This document shows positions 18,192 to 25,364 of a stretch of 33,745 nt of DNA, piece by piece. The notes beneath the pieces are model-generated. The model did no database searches, had not been told where the DNA came from, and saw only the letters and a program-made list of their open reading frames with translations. Made by a program: the position numbers and the translations under genes. The stretch covers positions 1-33,745 of the forward strand of contig NZ_LFQU01000030.1 of assembly GCF_001275135.1 (NCBI RefSeq), in the 5' to 3' direction. This stretch comes from Xylanibacter rarus (GTDB lineage: Bacteria > Bacteroidota > Bacteroidia > Bacteroidales > Bacteroidaceae). Each line of letters opens with the position of its first letter. Position 1 is the stretch's first letter.

Positions 18192-18198
18192 AATCTTC

Positions 18199-18963
18199 TT
18201 ACTTGTTCCTGTTTATAATCTCCTTTGCCAGTGCCAGATGGTTCTTGCTTCCTGTTGAGTCGGCATCGTAAAGAATAACCGGAAGTCCGTGGCTTGGCGA
18301 CTCGCTCAGTTTCACGTTACGCTGTATGACGGTCTTGAACACAAGCTCCTGGAAGTGGCGCTTCACCTCGTCATAAATCTGGTTGGCCAGGCGCAGGCGG
18401 CTGTCATACATAGTCAGCAAGAATCCCTCAATCTCGAGTTTCGGGTTCAGCTTGCTCTTTATTATCTTTATCGTGTTCAGCAGCTTGCTTATTCCCTCAA
18501 GGGCAAAGTATTCGCATTGAACAGGTATTATTACAGAGTCGGCGGCAGTAAGGGCATTCACCGTTATCAGGCCGAGCGACGGCGAGCAGTCAATCAGGAT
18601 ATAGTCGTAGTCGCCCCTTATCGGCTGCAGCAGGTTTTTTATCACCTGCTCTCTGTGTTCAAGGTTTAGCATCTCTATTTCGGCTCCCACAAGGTCAATG
18701 TGGCTCGGCATAATGTCAAGTCCGTCAATGTCTGTGGTATAGACGGCGTCATGTACGTCTGCATGGTCGATGATACATTCGTACAGCGAGCAGTCCACGT
18801 CTTTCGTGTTGACTCCGAGGCCGCTCGAAGCGTTGGCCTGCGGGTCGGCATCGATTACCAGAACCTTTTTTTCCAGTGTGGCGAGGGATGCAGCCAAGTT
18901 AATTGTCGTGGTTGTCTTTCCCACGCCTCCTTTTTGGTTTGCTAATGCGATAATTTTTCCCAT
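18199..18963 (-). CDS. parA: chromosome-partitioning ATPase ParA (Soj)
   Basis: 254-aa Walker-type ATPase that drives chromosome-origin segregation with ParB. The deviant Walker A motif KGGVGKTTTTINLA is at residues 11-24, with the signature lysine. Walker A' is VLVIDADPQANASSGLG, and Walker B is YDYILIDCSPSLGLIT. The short length and lack of an N-terminal HTH mark the chromosomal type. First gene of a minus-strand run parA-parB-DUF5683-transglycosylase-relA, with a likely promoter in the divergent gap shared with surE. Confidence 0.96.
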   Translation of the reverse strand: MGKIIALANQKGGVGKTTTTINLAASLATLEKKVLVIDADPQANASSGLGVNTKDVDCSLYECIIDHADVHDAVYTTDIDGLDIMPSHIDLVGAEIEMLNLEHREQVIKNLLQPIRGDYDYILIDCSPSLGLITVNALTAADSVIIPVQCEYFALEGISKLLNTIKIIKSKLNPKLEIEGFLLTMYDSRLRLANQIYDEVKRHFQELVFKTVIQRNVKLSESPSHGLPVILYDADSTGSKNHLALAKEIINRNK

Positions 18964-19038
18964 TTGTCTTATATTGGTGTCCTAAATCTAATGTCTTTAT
19001 TTGCTCGTTTTAGAATTGCTCCTTCCAAAAATATTTTG

Positions 19039-19046
19039 CAAAAATA
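19039..19046 (-). promoter_or_regulatory. possible parA promoter, -7 box
   Basis: On the minus strand this reads TATTTTTG, fitting TAnnTTTG, about 75 nt before the parA start. No good TTTG at the -33 spacing. The divergent surE promoter lies 42 nt away. Confidence 0.35.
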
Positions 19047-19067
19047 CATATTTTATGTGAGAAATAG

Positions 19068-19095
19068 TTGTTTTAAACCTTTTTTCGTACTTTTG
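19068..19095 (+). promoter_or_regulatory. probable surE promoter
   Basis: TTG (19068-19070), 17 nt, then TACTTTTG (19088-19095), close to the Bacteroidetes consensus. Transcription would start near 19102, only a few bases before the ATG at 19109, which favours a start at 19118 or 19127 for surE. Confidence 0.5.
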
Positions 19096-19108
19096 TAGCC
19101 GAAAGAAA

Positions 19109-19894
19109 ATGATTTTTATGAAAATTATGAAACCATTAATACTTATTTCTAATGACGACGGCTACCATGCCAAGGGACTTAACTCGCTGATAGACATGCT
19201 CTCTGATTTAGGCGATATCCTTGTCTGCGCGCCCGAGTCGGCACGTTCAGGATTTGCCACAGCCTTCTCTGCAACCACTCCCTTGAGGCTCAAGCTGCGC
19301 CGCAAGCGCGAGGGCGTTGAGGTGTGGTCGTGCAACGGCACGCCCGTCGACTGTGTCAAACTGGCGCTGAGCCAGCTCTGCCCGCGCCGTCCCGATATGG
19401 TCATCGGCGGCATCAACCACGGCGACAACGGCTCTGTCAATTCTCATTATTCGGGCACAATGGGCGTTACGCGCGAGGGTTGCATGAAGTATATTCCTTC
19501 AGTTGCCTTCTCTCTCTGCGACTATAGAGACGACGCCGACTTTGAGCCTCTGCGCAGCATCGTCAGAAAGATTACGGCCAAGGTGTTGGCCGAAGGTCTG
19601 CCAAAGGGAACGTGCCTTAACGTAAACTTCCCCAAGGCTGCCGAATTTAAGGGTGTAAAGGTATGCCGAATGGCTAAGGGTACATGGGGAAATGAGGTTG
19701 TTCGCACCCGTCATCCCAGGGGTTACGACTATTATTGGCTTGTGGGCGAATATACCAACGATGAGCCTGAAGCAACCGACACCGACAACTGGGCTCTCAA
19801 CCATGGTTATGTGGCCATAACGCCCACCACAATCGACGTTACCGACTATACCATGTTCGAACGTCTGAAGGATTGTACCGATGAGTTTTGCTGA
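19109..19894 (+). CDS. surE: 5'/3'-nucleotidase SurE
   Basis: 261-aa metal-dependent nucleoside monophosphate phosphatase. The metal-binding ISNDDGYHAKG motif is at 13-23, with Asp16 and Asp17. Ser47 (ARSGFATA) and Asn103 (GGINHGDNGS) complete the site, followed by YSGTMGVTREG. All family landmarks are intact. Three methionines precede the core (MIFMKIMKPL): the promoter position suggests translation begins at 19118 or 19127, but I give the longest frame. Followed by lpxB on the same strand after 83 nt. Confidence 0.95.
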   Translation: MIFMKIMKPLILISNDDGYHAKGLNSLIDMLSDLGDILVCAPESARSGFATAFSATTPLRLKLRRKREGVEVWSCNGTPVDCVKLALSQLCPRRPDMVIGGINHGDNGSVNSHYSGTMGVTREGCMKYIPSVAFSLCDYRDDADFEPLRSIVRKITAKVLAEGLPKGTCLNVNFPKAAEFKGVKVCRMAKGTWGNEVVRTRHPRGYDYYWLVGEYTNDEPEATDTDNWALNHGYVAITPTTIDVTDYTMFERLKDCTDEFC

Positions 19895-19977
19895 TGTGCC
19901 GGGGCTGCGGTCTTGTCGGCTTTCGGCATCTGTCGTGTGCCCTGCTGTGGATTTAGAAACATCATATTTGTTTACAG

Positions 19978-21132
19978 ATGAAATATTATCTTATTGCCGG
20001 TGAGGCAAGTGGCGACCTTCATGCGTCGCGGCTTATGCAGTCGCTCAGAAGAGTCGACGGCGAGGCTGAGTTCCGTTTCTTCGGAGGCGACCTTATGTCG
20101 GCTGCCGGAGGCATGCGTGTGCGCCACTATCGCGACTTGGCATATATGGGCTTTGTGCCTGTCCTGCTGCATCTCAGAACCATATTCAGAAACATGGCTT
20201 TCTGTAAGCGCGACATAATCGAGTGGCACCCTGATGTGGTGATATTGGTTGATTACCCCGGTTTTAATCTCGACATAGCCAAGTTTCTGCATGCCAAGAC
20301 TTCAATACCTGCGTATTATTACATCTCGCCAAAGATTTGGGCATGGAAAGAGTACCGCATAAAGAACATAAAGCGTGATGTCAGCGAGCTGTTCTCCATT
20401 CTGCCTTTCGAGGTGCCCTTCTTTGAGGGCAAGCACGGCTACAAGATACACTATGTGGGCAATCCTACGGCCGACGAGGTGAGCGGATTCTTGAAGACCT
20501 ACACCGATTCTTACGACGAGTTCTGCTCTAAAAACGGGCTCGACTCACGCCGTCCTGTCATTGCTTTGCTGGCCGGAAGCCGCAAGCAGGAGATAAAGGA
20601 CAATCTGCCGGCCATGATAGAGGCTGTCTCGCGCTTTGCCGACAACTATCAGCTTGTGGTGGCGGGAGCGCCGTCGATAAGTGCAGACTATTATGCCGGG
20701 TTCATATCCGGACAGCCCGTAAAGATAGTCTACGGGCAGACTTACGAACTGCTCGCCCATTCGCGTGCGGCTGTTGTAACCAGCGGAACGGCCACTCTTG
20801 AGACGGCTCTGTTCAACGTGCCGCAGGTGGTGTGCTACGAAACCCCTATACCAAAGGTCATCGCCTTTCTCCGTAAACATCTGTTGAAGGTGAAATACGT
20901 TTCGCTTGTCAATCTCATTGCTGACCGTGAGGTGGTCAGGGAGCTTGTTGCCGACACATTTTCTGTGGATAACATTGCCGCTGAATTGTCGCGTCTGCTG
21001 CCCGACGGAGCTTGTCGCAGCAGCATGATTGATGGATATGCCGAAGTGCGCAGGAGGCTCGGCGACAAAATAGCTCCCGACAACGCGGCTGAGATCATGG
21101 TGCGGCTGCTGAAGAAAGAGGTCGACGAATAG
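19978..21132 (+). CDS. lpxB: lipid-A-disaccharide synthase
   Basis: 384-aa GT19 glycosyltransferase of the inner-membrane face. It joins UDP-2,3-diacylglucosamine to lipid X to make the lipid A disaccharide, the fifth step of the Raetz pathway. It starts with the family signature MKYYLIAGEASGDLHASRLM. Further landmarks are VDYPGFNLDIAKFLH, YYISPKIWAWKEYR, HYVGNPTADE, LLAGSRKQEIKDNLPAM and TSGTATLETALFNVPQVVCY in the donor-binding half. Length is normal. Downstream of surE, probably in one transcript. Confidence 0.96.
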   Translation: MKYYLIAGEASGDLHASRLMQSLRRVDGEAEFRFFGGDLMSAAGGMRVRHYRDLAYMGFVPVLLHLRTIFRNMAFCKRDIIEWHPDVVILVDYPGFNLDIAKFLHAKTSIPAYYYISPKIWAWKEYRIKNIKRDVSELFSILPFEVPFFEGKHGYKIHYVGNPTADEVSGFLKTYTDSYDEFCSKNGLDSRRPVIALLAGSRKQEIKDNLPAMIEAVSRFADNYQLVVAGAPSISADYYAGFISGQPVKIVYGQTYELLAHSRAAVVTSGTATLETALFNVPQVVCYETPIPKVIAFLRKHLLKVKYVSLVNLIADREVVRELVADTFSVDNIAAELSRLLPDGACRSSMIDGYAEVRRRLGDKIAPDNAAEIMVRLLKKEVDE

Positions 21133-21241
21133 CCCGTGTGGAATATTTTGCCACGGCATTTCTGTCTTCACCAGTGCAGTTGTATGTGCTATTGAATAAA
21201 ATTCTTTTATTTGCTTAAAATAACACGGCCGTTTCTGATTA

Positions 21242-21303
21242 AAAAGTGGCCGGTTTACGCCTCAAAAGTGGCCGAGTTTTGACCCGTAACTCGGCTACTT
21301 TTG
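21242..21303. repeat. tandem AAAAGTGGCCG motif with hairpin
   Basis: AAAAGTGGCCG occurs at 21242-21252 and 21264-21274 (22-nt pitch). The second copy is the left arm of a 16-bp stem with one G-T pair (21263-21303, CAAAAGTGGCCGAGTT/AACTCGGCTACTTTTG, 9-nt loop). The stem could terminate lpxB transcription. The tandem spacing also resembles the multiple terminal repeats of IS21-type elements, so this may be a leftover element end; no transposase is nearby. Confidence 0.5.
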
Positions 21304-21536
21304 ATTTATAACTAAATGCCTTGTTATTGCTTACAGTATACACTGTGGCGCATGTCTGTATTGAAAAATATTTATGTGCGGAGCCTGTTTTGCTTACGAT
21401 TTTTCGACTAAAAATTATCATGCCGGTTCAACGTATTGAAATTTTTACTAATTTTGTATCGGCTAATGATGAAAAGCATTAACCGAAATGAAACGGATTT
21501 ACAGGCTTAACCCCAGATTAGACGTTATGATTTAGC

Positions 21537-21640
21537 CTGTATTTTTGCTTTATATTAAGTGGATTATCGTTTGATTTTTCGCAGTCATAGCGGGCTATGT
21601 CAAGAAAGGCCGGAGGAAAAGTCGCCAATAAAAGACAAAA
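21537..21640. repeat. dispersed palindromic repeat, copy 1
   Basis: About 104 nt matching 29738-29840 in the same orientation, from CTGTATTTTTGCTT to a CAATAAAAGACAAAA end. The identical block GATTTTTCGCAGTCATAGCG lies near the middle. The unit is an imperfect palindrome centred on CATAG-cggg-CTATG (21586-21599), with arms pairing over most of the length. It encodes nothing evident. It looks like an interspersed repeat family or miniature element typical of intergenic spacers. Confidence 0.75.
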
Positions 21641-21708
21641 AGACGGCTGAAAGCATGAGCATACCAAACTTATATACGGTCTAATGACTTAGGCTTAATG
21701 TGGAATGA

Positions 21709-21730
21709 TTTGCGAACATTTTTGCGAACA
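21709..21730 (+). promoter_or_regulatory. direct repeat upstream of the GLPGLI promoter
   Basis: TTTGCGAACA occurs twice (21709-21718 and 21721-21730) at a 12-nt pitch, ending 7 nt before the -33 box. The placement suits an activator binding as a tandem dimer. Confidence 0.45.
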
Positions 21731-21737
21731 GCAGATT

Positions 21738-21768
21738 TTTGTGCATTGTGCTAAATCAAGTAATTTTG
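21738..21768 (+). promoter_or_regulatory. promoter of the GLPGLI/outer-membrane-protein operon
   Basis: TTTG (21738-21741), 19 nt, TAATTTTG (21761-21768): a full match to the Bacteroidetes promoter. Predicted start near 21775, about 29 nt before the ATG at 21804. Its position inside a longer open frame supports the downstream start for that gene. Confidence 0.6.
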
Positions 21769-21803
21769 CTTATAAAAATAATAAAATTAAACTGTTTGAA
21801 CTT

Positions 21804-22637
21804 ATGAAGAGAATTTGTTTTATACATTATTTGTCTTTATTTCTTCTTGCTTTGTGCAGTCATGTACCGTCGGCAGCTCAGTCGGACACAGCTGTCATGC
21901 GTATCAGTTATGACGCTAAGTTTAAGACTTGTGTTGAAAGACCGGAAATGCAAGACGAGATGGAACTGCTTATTGGCAATAAGTGGAGCAAGTTTTATTC
22001 TTCGGCAAACATACGACAGCAGCATGTGCTTGACAGCGTGGTGCAGGCCACGGGTGGACAACTGCAACAGGCTTTGGCTGCAAGCACACGGATGAGAGGA
22101 AGTGGAACGCTTGGGCAGAAATATATGGTGATGAAGAATTATCCGGCTGACGGTAAACTTACTTATACACTTAATCTGCATGGTTTTGCCCTTAAGTCTG
22201 AGGAGAATATGCCTGCGTTTGACTGGCAACTGGCCGACGGCGACTCAATAATAGCCGAGTATCACTGCAACAAGGCAAGGACAAAGTTTCGCGGACAGAC
22301 ATGGACGGTGTGGTATGCGCCTGACATCGCCGTGAGCGACGGTCCTTGGAAGCTGTGCGGACTGCCGGGACTTATAATGAAGGCTGAAACAGATAACGGC
22401 TGTTTCTCGTTTGTATGCACGGCTGTAAGAAAGGGCAGGGGAAAAAGCATTACGATGGAAAAGACAAAATATAAATCTGTTGAGCCGAAAGAGCTGCAAA
22501 AGATTACAGAAATGGAGATTACCGATCCTGTAGGGCTGATGACGAGGCTGACGGGCCTTGCTCCGTCTGTCGGTAAGGGCAGAACGAAGCAAAGAAAGGT
22601 TACGCCGGTACTTATAGAAGACTATGACTGTGAGTGA
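21804..22637 (+). CDS. GLPGLI family exported protein
   Basis: 277-aa member of the GLPGLI family (TIGR01200 type), a Bacteroidetes-specific group of unknown function. The name-giving motif GLPGLI is at residues 186-191, preceded by the conserved WTVWYAPDIAVSDGPWKLC stretch. A signal peptide covers 1-25 (SLFLLALCSHVPSAAQ). I start at 21804 because the signal peptide begins there and the promoter lies just upstream; the frame is open for another 33 codons. The C terminus is basic (GRTKQRKVTP). The gene overlaps the next one by 14 nt, so translation is probably coupled, and pairing with a TonB-receptor-like barrel is the standard context of this family. Likely periplasmic or outer-membrane associated. 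Confidence 0.92.
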   Translation: MKRICFIHYLSLFLLALCSHVPSAAQSDTAVMRISYDAKFKTCVERPEMQDEMELLIGNKWSKFYSSANIRQQHVLDSVVQATGGQLQQALAASTRMRGSGTLGQKYMVMKNYPADGKLTYTLNLHGFALKSEENMPAFDWQLADGDSIIAEYHCNKARTKFRGQTWTVWYAPDIAVSDGPWKLCGLPGLIMKAETDNGCFSFVCTAVRKGRGKSITMEKTKYKSVEPKELQKITEMEITDPVGLMTRLTGLAPSVGKGRTKQRKVTPVLIEDYDCE

Positions 22638-25182
22638 CGGCAGAACCATACGCATGGCGCTTGTCCTGTTTGCGTGGCTTTTGGCAGCAACGGCTTACGG
22701 ACAGGTTATAACGGGACGGGTTGTCAACTCGGACAACAGTCCTGTCGACAAGGCTTCTGTATATATTAAAAACGGCAAGTCGGTAGTGGCTTATGGATTC
22801 ACCGACAAGCAAGGCATGTTTGCCGTAGACAGTAAAGGCCGGCAGTGCGACACGATGGAGGTGCGCAAGATTGGTTACTCTAAACTGGCTATTGCTCTTA
22901 GGCATTACAGCAGCGACAAGGCTATAGTGCTCAGCGAGCATGCCACAGAACTTAAGGAGGTGGTTGTTAAGTCGCAGCGCATCAGACAGGAGGGTGACAC
23001 GCTCAACTATCTTGTTAGCGCCTTTCGTGGCAAGCAAGACCGCACCATAGCCGACGTTATCAGAAAAATGCCAGGACTTACCGTAAATGATGACGGCTCG
23101 ATAGAATATCTGGGCACGAAGATAAACAAATTCTATATTGAAGGCATGGATTTGCTTGGCGGTAAGTATGCGCAGGCGTCAGATAACATTGATGCAGGAA
23201 AGGTGAAAAAGGTGCAGGTGCTTGAACGGCATCAGCCCATACGTGCGCTGAAGGATACAAAGTTCAGCGATCAGGCAGCACTCAACATCGTGCTGACCGA
23301 CAGCGCAAAAAATGTGTGGAGTCACACCTTCGACCTGTCAACGGGAGCTTCGTTGACCAACAGTCCCGGCTGGCTTTATGACAATCGCATCGTCTCAATG
23401 CTGTTTTCGCGCAAGGTGCAGAGCATAAGTATGTATAAGAATAACAATACCGGTAAGAACATCGGACAGGAAGTAACGCCTATGTCGGCATATCTCGACG
23501 ACTCGGCACCCGTGGACGATGGTATGCTCGGCAACATATCACTGCCGGCACCGGCCATTGACGCCTCGCGCAGCAGATTTAACCATACTCACCTGATTGC
23601 AACCAACTGGCTGCTGAAGACGCATGGCGGCAATGACTTGAGGATACAGCTCGACGGCATGACCGACATGACTGAACAGCGACAGACATCCACCACGGTA
23701 TATACGACGGCAGGCGGTGCTGCCATTGTGCAGGACATATCGGCTGAGAGCCGTCACGACGCCTTGTCGGCTGAGGTGCTTTACAGGCAGAATACCGAAA
23801 GACAGTATCTTACAAACGATGTCAGGGGATATGTTGACTTCGACCGCAGCAGCGGCTTGTCGGTATTGAATGGCGTTGAGACAAGAGAGATGGTTAAGCC
23901 GCGTCAGGGCTACATCACGGACAAACTGTCGTTTGTGCGCAACATCACCCGTCGCTATTCGTTTTCTGTCAACGCTTACCTTTCACTCAACTGGCTGCCG
24001 GGCAGTCTGCTGCTTGCCGACTCAACCATGCAGCGCCTTCGCCAGCGCAGCGTCCTTGCCGGATGTGACGCCTATTTCGGACAAAAGCTTGGTGCGTTTT
24101 ATCTTAATTATAATATAGGCACAGACATGAAGGCGCAGCATATAGGCGTAAGCCGGCAGAATTTGGATGCCGTAAGGAAGTACACCGAATGGCGAACTTT
24201 CATGAAACCGTCGCTGTCGTATAAAACCTCCATTATAAATCTTGTTGCATCTGCGCCTGTTTACTGGACAAGCCGGACGTATGGCGTACAGCATAAAGAC
24301 AACATTACATTTGAGCCTAATCTGTTTTTCAGAGCTATGCCAGTTTCCGATTTCGGCATAACGGCAACGTATAACTGCTCGTGGAAGTCCGAAGGCTTTT
24401 TGTCAGTGCTCGATATACCTGTGTTTACCGACTATATCTCGATGACAGAAGGACAGGGTAAACTCAGCAACACATTGATGCACACGGCAAGCGCTAATAT
24501 AGAATATAAGAATGTTATAAAAGGCCTGTTTGCCACTGTCGGGTATGTCTTTACCAATATGCGCAATCAGCGGCTTTACTCAATGAATGTGGACGGCAAT
24601 GTGTATGAGTCACGGGCCACTGACCTTACATCAAACAGCGTTATGCACGGATTAAACTGCCGTGTAAGCGAGAGCTGGAACGTGGCTCATCTGGTTACTA
24701 CGCTGTCGGGGCGATGGCAGTGGAGTGATTATAACATGCTCTTGCAGAATGTGCTTACGCCGTTTCAGACGCAGATGGCCGGAGCTACGGCAACAGTCTC
24801 GCTCCAGCCTTGCAGCTGGTTCTCTGTCGAAGAGCAGAGTCAGTTCAGCTATGTCAGACAGGAGTGCTGTTCGGGCGCTTCGTTGCCGTCGTCGTTAAGC
24901 TCATTCAGTCACAGTCTGAAGTGCTACTTCATGCCCGGACGCTTTAACATAGAGTTAAGCAACGAGATATACCACGGCAACGATAAGGCCGTTTCGTTCA
25001 CCTATTTTGCCGACTTGTCAGTCTCTTATCGTACCAAACGTTATGAAGTGAGCCTGACATGCAGCAATATTTTGGGAAAGGATGAATATGAACGCCGCCA
25101 GATAACCGACACTCAGCAGATGTACACCATTACAAGGTTGAGGCCGCGTGAATGTATGGTGAGGGTTGAATTTAGTTTATAA
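22624..25182 (+). CDS. TonB-receptor-like outer-membrane protein, GLPGLI partner
   Basis: 852-aa outer-membrane barrel protein. Domains: a signal peptide (MALVLFAWLLAATAYGQ, residues 11-27, so the true start may be the Met at 22654); a carboxypeptidase-regulatory-like fold (about 28-105, ITGRVVNSDNSPVDKASVYI); a plug-like region (about 135-230, IADVIRKMPGLTVNDDGSIEYLGTKINK...FYIEGMDLLGG); then a long barrel to the C terminus (MVRVEFSL). The plug has the KMPGLTVxDDG form seen in the receptors that pair with GLPGLI proteins, rather than the SusC form. It probably moves or senses a small substrate with its neighbour; the substrate is unknown. Starts inside the end of the GLPGLI gene. Confidence 0.9.
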   Translation: MTVSDGRTIRMALVLFAWLLAATAYGQVITGRVVNSDNSPVDKASVYIKNGKSVVAYGFTDKQGMFAVDSKGRQCDTMEVRKIGYSKLAIALRHYSSDKAIVLSEHATELKEVVVKSQRIRQEGDTLNYLVSAFRGKQDRTIADVIRKMPGLTVNDDGSIEYLGTKINKFYIEGMDLLGGKYAQASDNIDAGKVKKVQVLERHQPIRALKDTKFSDQAALNIVLTDSAKNVWSHTFDLSTGASLTNSPGWLYDNRIVSMLFSRKVQSISMYKNNNTGKNIGQEVTPMSAYLDDSAPVDDGMLGNISLPAPAIDASRSRFNHTHLIATNWLLKTHGGNDLRIQLDGMTDMTEQRQTSTTVYTTAGGAAIVQDISAESRHDALSAEVLYRQNTERQYLTNDVRGYVDFDRSSGLSVLNGVETREMVKPRQGYITDKLSFVRNITRRYSFSVNAYLSLNWLPGSLLLADSTMQRLRQRSVLAGCDAYFGQKLGAFYLNYNIGTDMKAQHIGVSRQNLDAVRKYTEWRTFMKPSLSYKTSIINLVASAPVYWTSRTYGVQHKDNITFEPNLFFRAMPVSDFGITATYNCSWKSEGFLSVLDIPVFTDYISMTEGQGKLSNTLMHTASANIEYKNVIKGLFATVGYVFTNMRNQRLYSMNVDGNVYESRATDLTSNSVMHGLNCRVSESWNVAHLVTTLSGRWQWSDYNMLLQNVLTPFQTQMAGATATVSLQPCSWFSVEEQSQFSYVRQECCSGASLPSSLSSFSHSLKCYFMPGRFNIELSNEIYHGNDKAVSFTYFADLSVSYRTKRYEVSLTCSNILGKDEYERRQITDTQQMYTITRLRPRECMVRVEFSL

Positions 25183-25190
25183 AAAGAAAT

Positions 25191-25200
25191 AGTCCGGACT
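25191..25200. promoter_or_regulatory. perfect 10-bp palindrome
   Basis: AGTCCGGACT is fully self-complementary and GC-rich in AT-rich surroundings. It lies 8 nt after the barrel-protein stop and 33 nt before the small signal-peptide ORF. It could be an operator for a dimeric regulator; function unproven. Confidence 0.3.
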
Positions 25201-25232
25201 TTAAATAGTAATTAATAAAAAAGCAAAAGAAA

Positions 25233-25349
25233 ATGAAGAAATTATTTTTGATTTTAGCTTTGGCTATAGGTTTGGGAGCGGCTTCTCCTCAAAAAGCATC
25301 AGTGCAAGAAATATCGGCAGAATCTTTTGTTTTTATAAGTAATGAATGA
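25233..25349 (+). CDS. 38-residue exported peptide, unknown
   Basis: Short ORF of 38 codons. It begins MKKLFLILALAIGLGAA, a textbook signal peptide (basic start, Leu/Ile core, small residues before the cut). The remainder after a likely cut is only about 20 residues (SPQKASVQEI then SAESFVFISNE), with no cysteine. The start is preceded by the A-rich stretch (AAAAGAAA) usual for Bacteroidetes translation starts. It ends 15 nt before the TPR sensor gene and follows the barrel gene by 50 nt, all on one strand. It may be a secreted signalling peptide or a small lipid-free partner of the sensor, or only the stub of a lost gene. I recognise no family. Confidence 0.5.
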   Translation: MKKLFLILALAIGLGAASPQKASVQEISAESFVFISNE

Positions 25350-25364
25350 TATCATCTAAAACTC

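Larger units (their letters stand above)
21133..21803. other. intergenic region between lpxB and the GLPGLI gene
   Basis: About 670 nt without a convincing gene. It holds the tandem motif/hairpin (21242-21303), an isolated TAATTTTG box at 21449-21456, a 14-codon ORF near 21467, the first copy of the dispersed palindromic repeat (21537-21640), a direct repeat (21709-21730) and the promoter for the next gene (21738-21768). Confidence 0.6.

Noticed and set aside
17295-18963. parS site near parAB
   Set aside because: No TGTTNCACGTGNAACA-like palindrome noticed by eye in the window; a motif scan would be decisive.
21705-21803. N-terminal 33-codon extension of the GLPGLI protein
   Set aside because: The promoter -33 and -7 boxes lie inside it and a perfect signal peptide starts at 21804.
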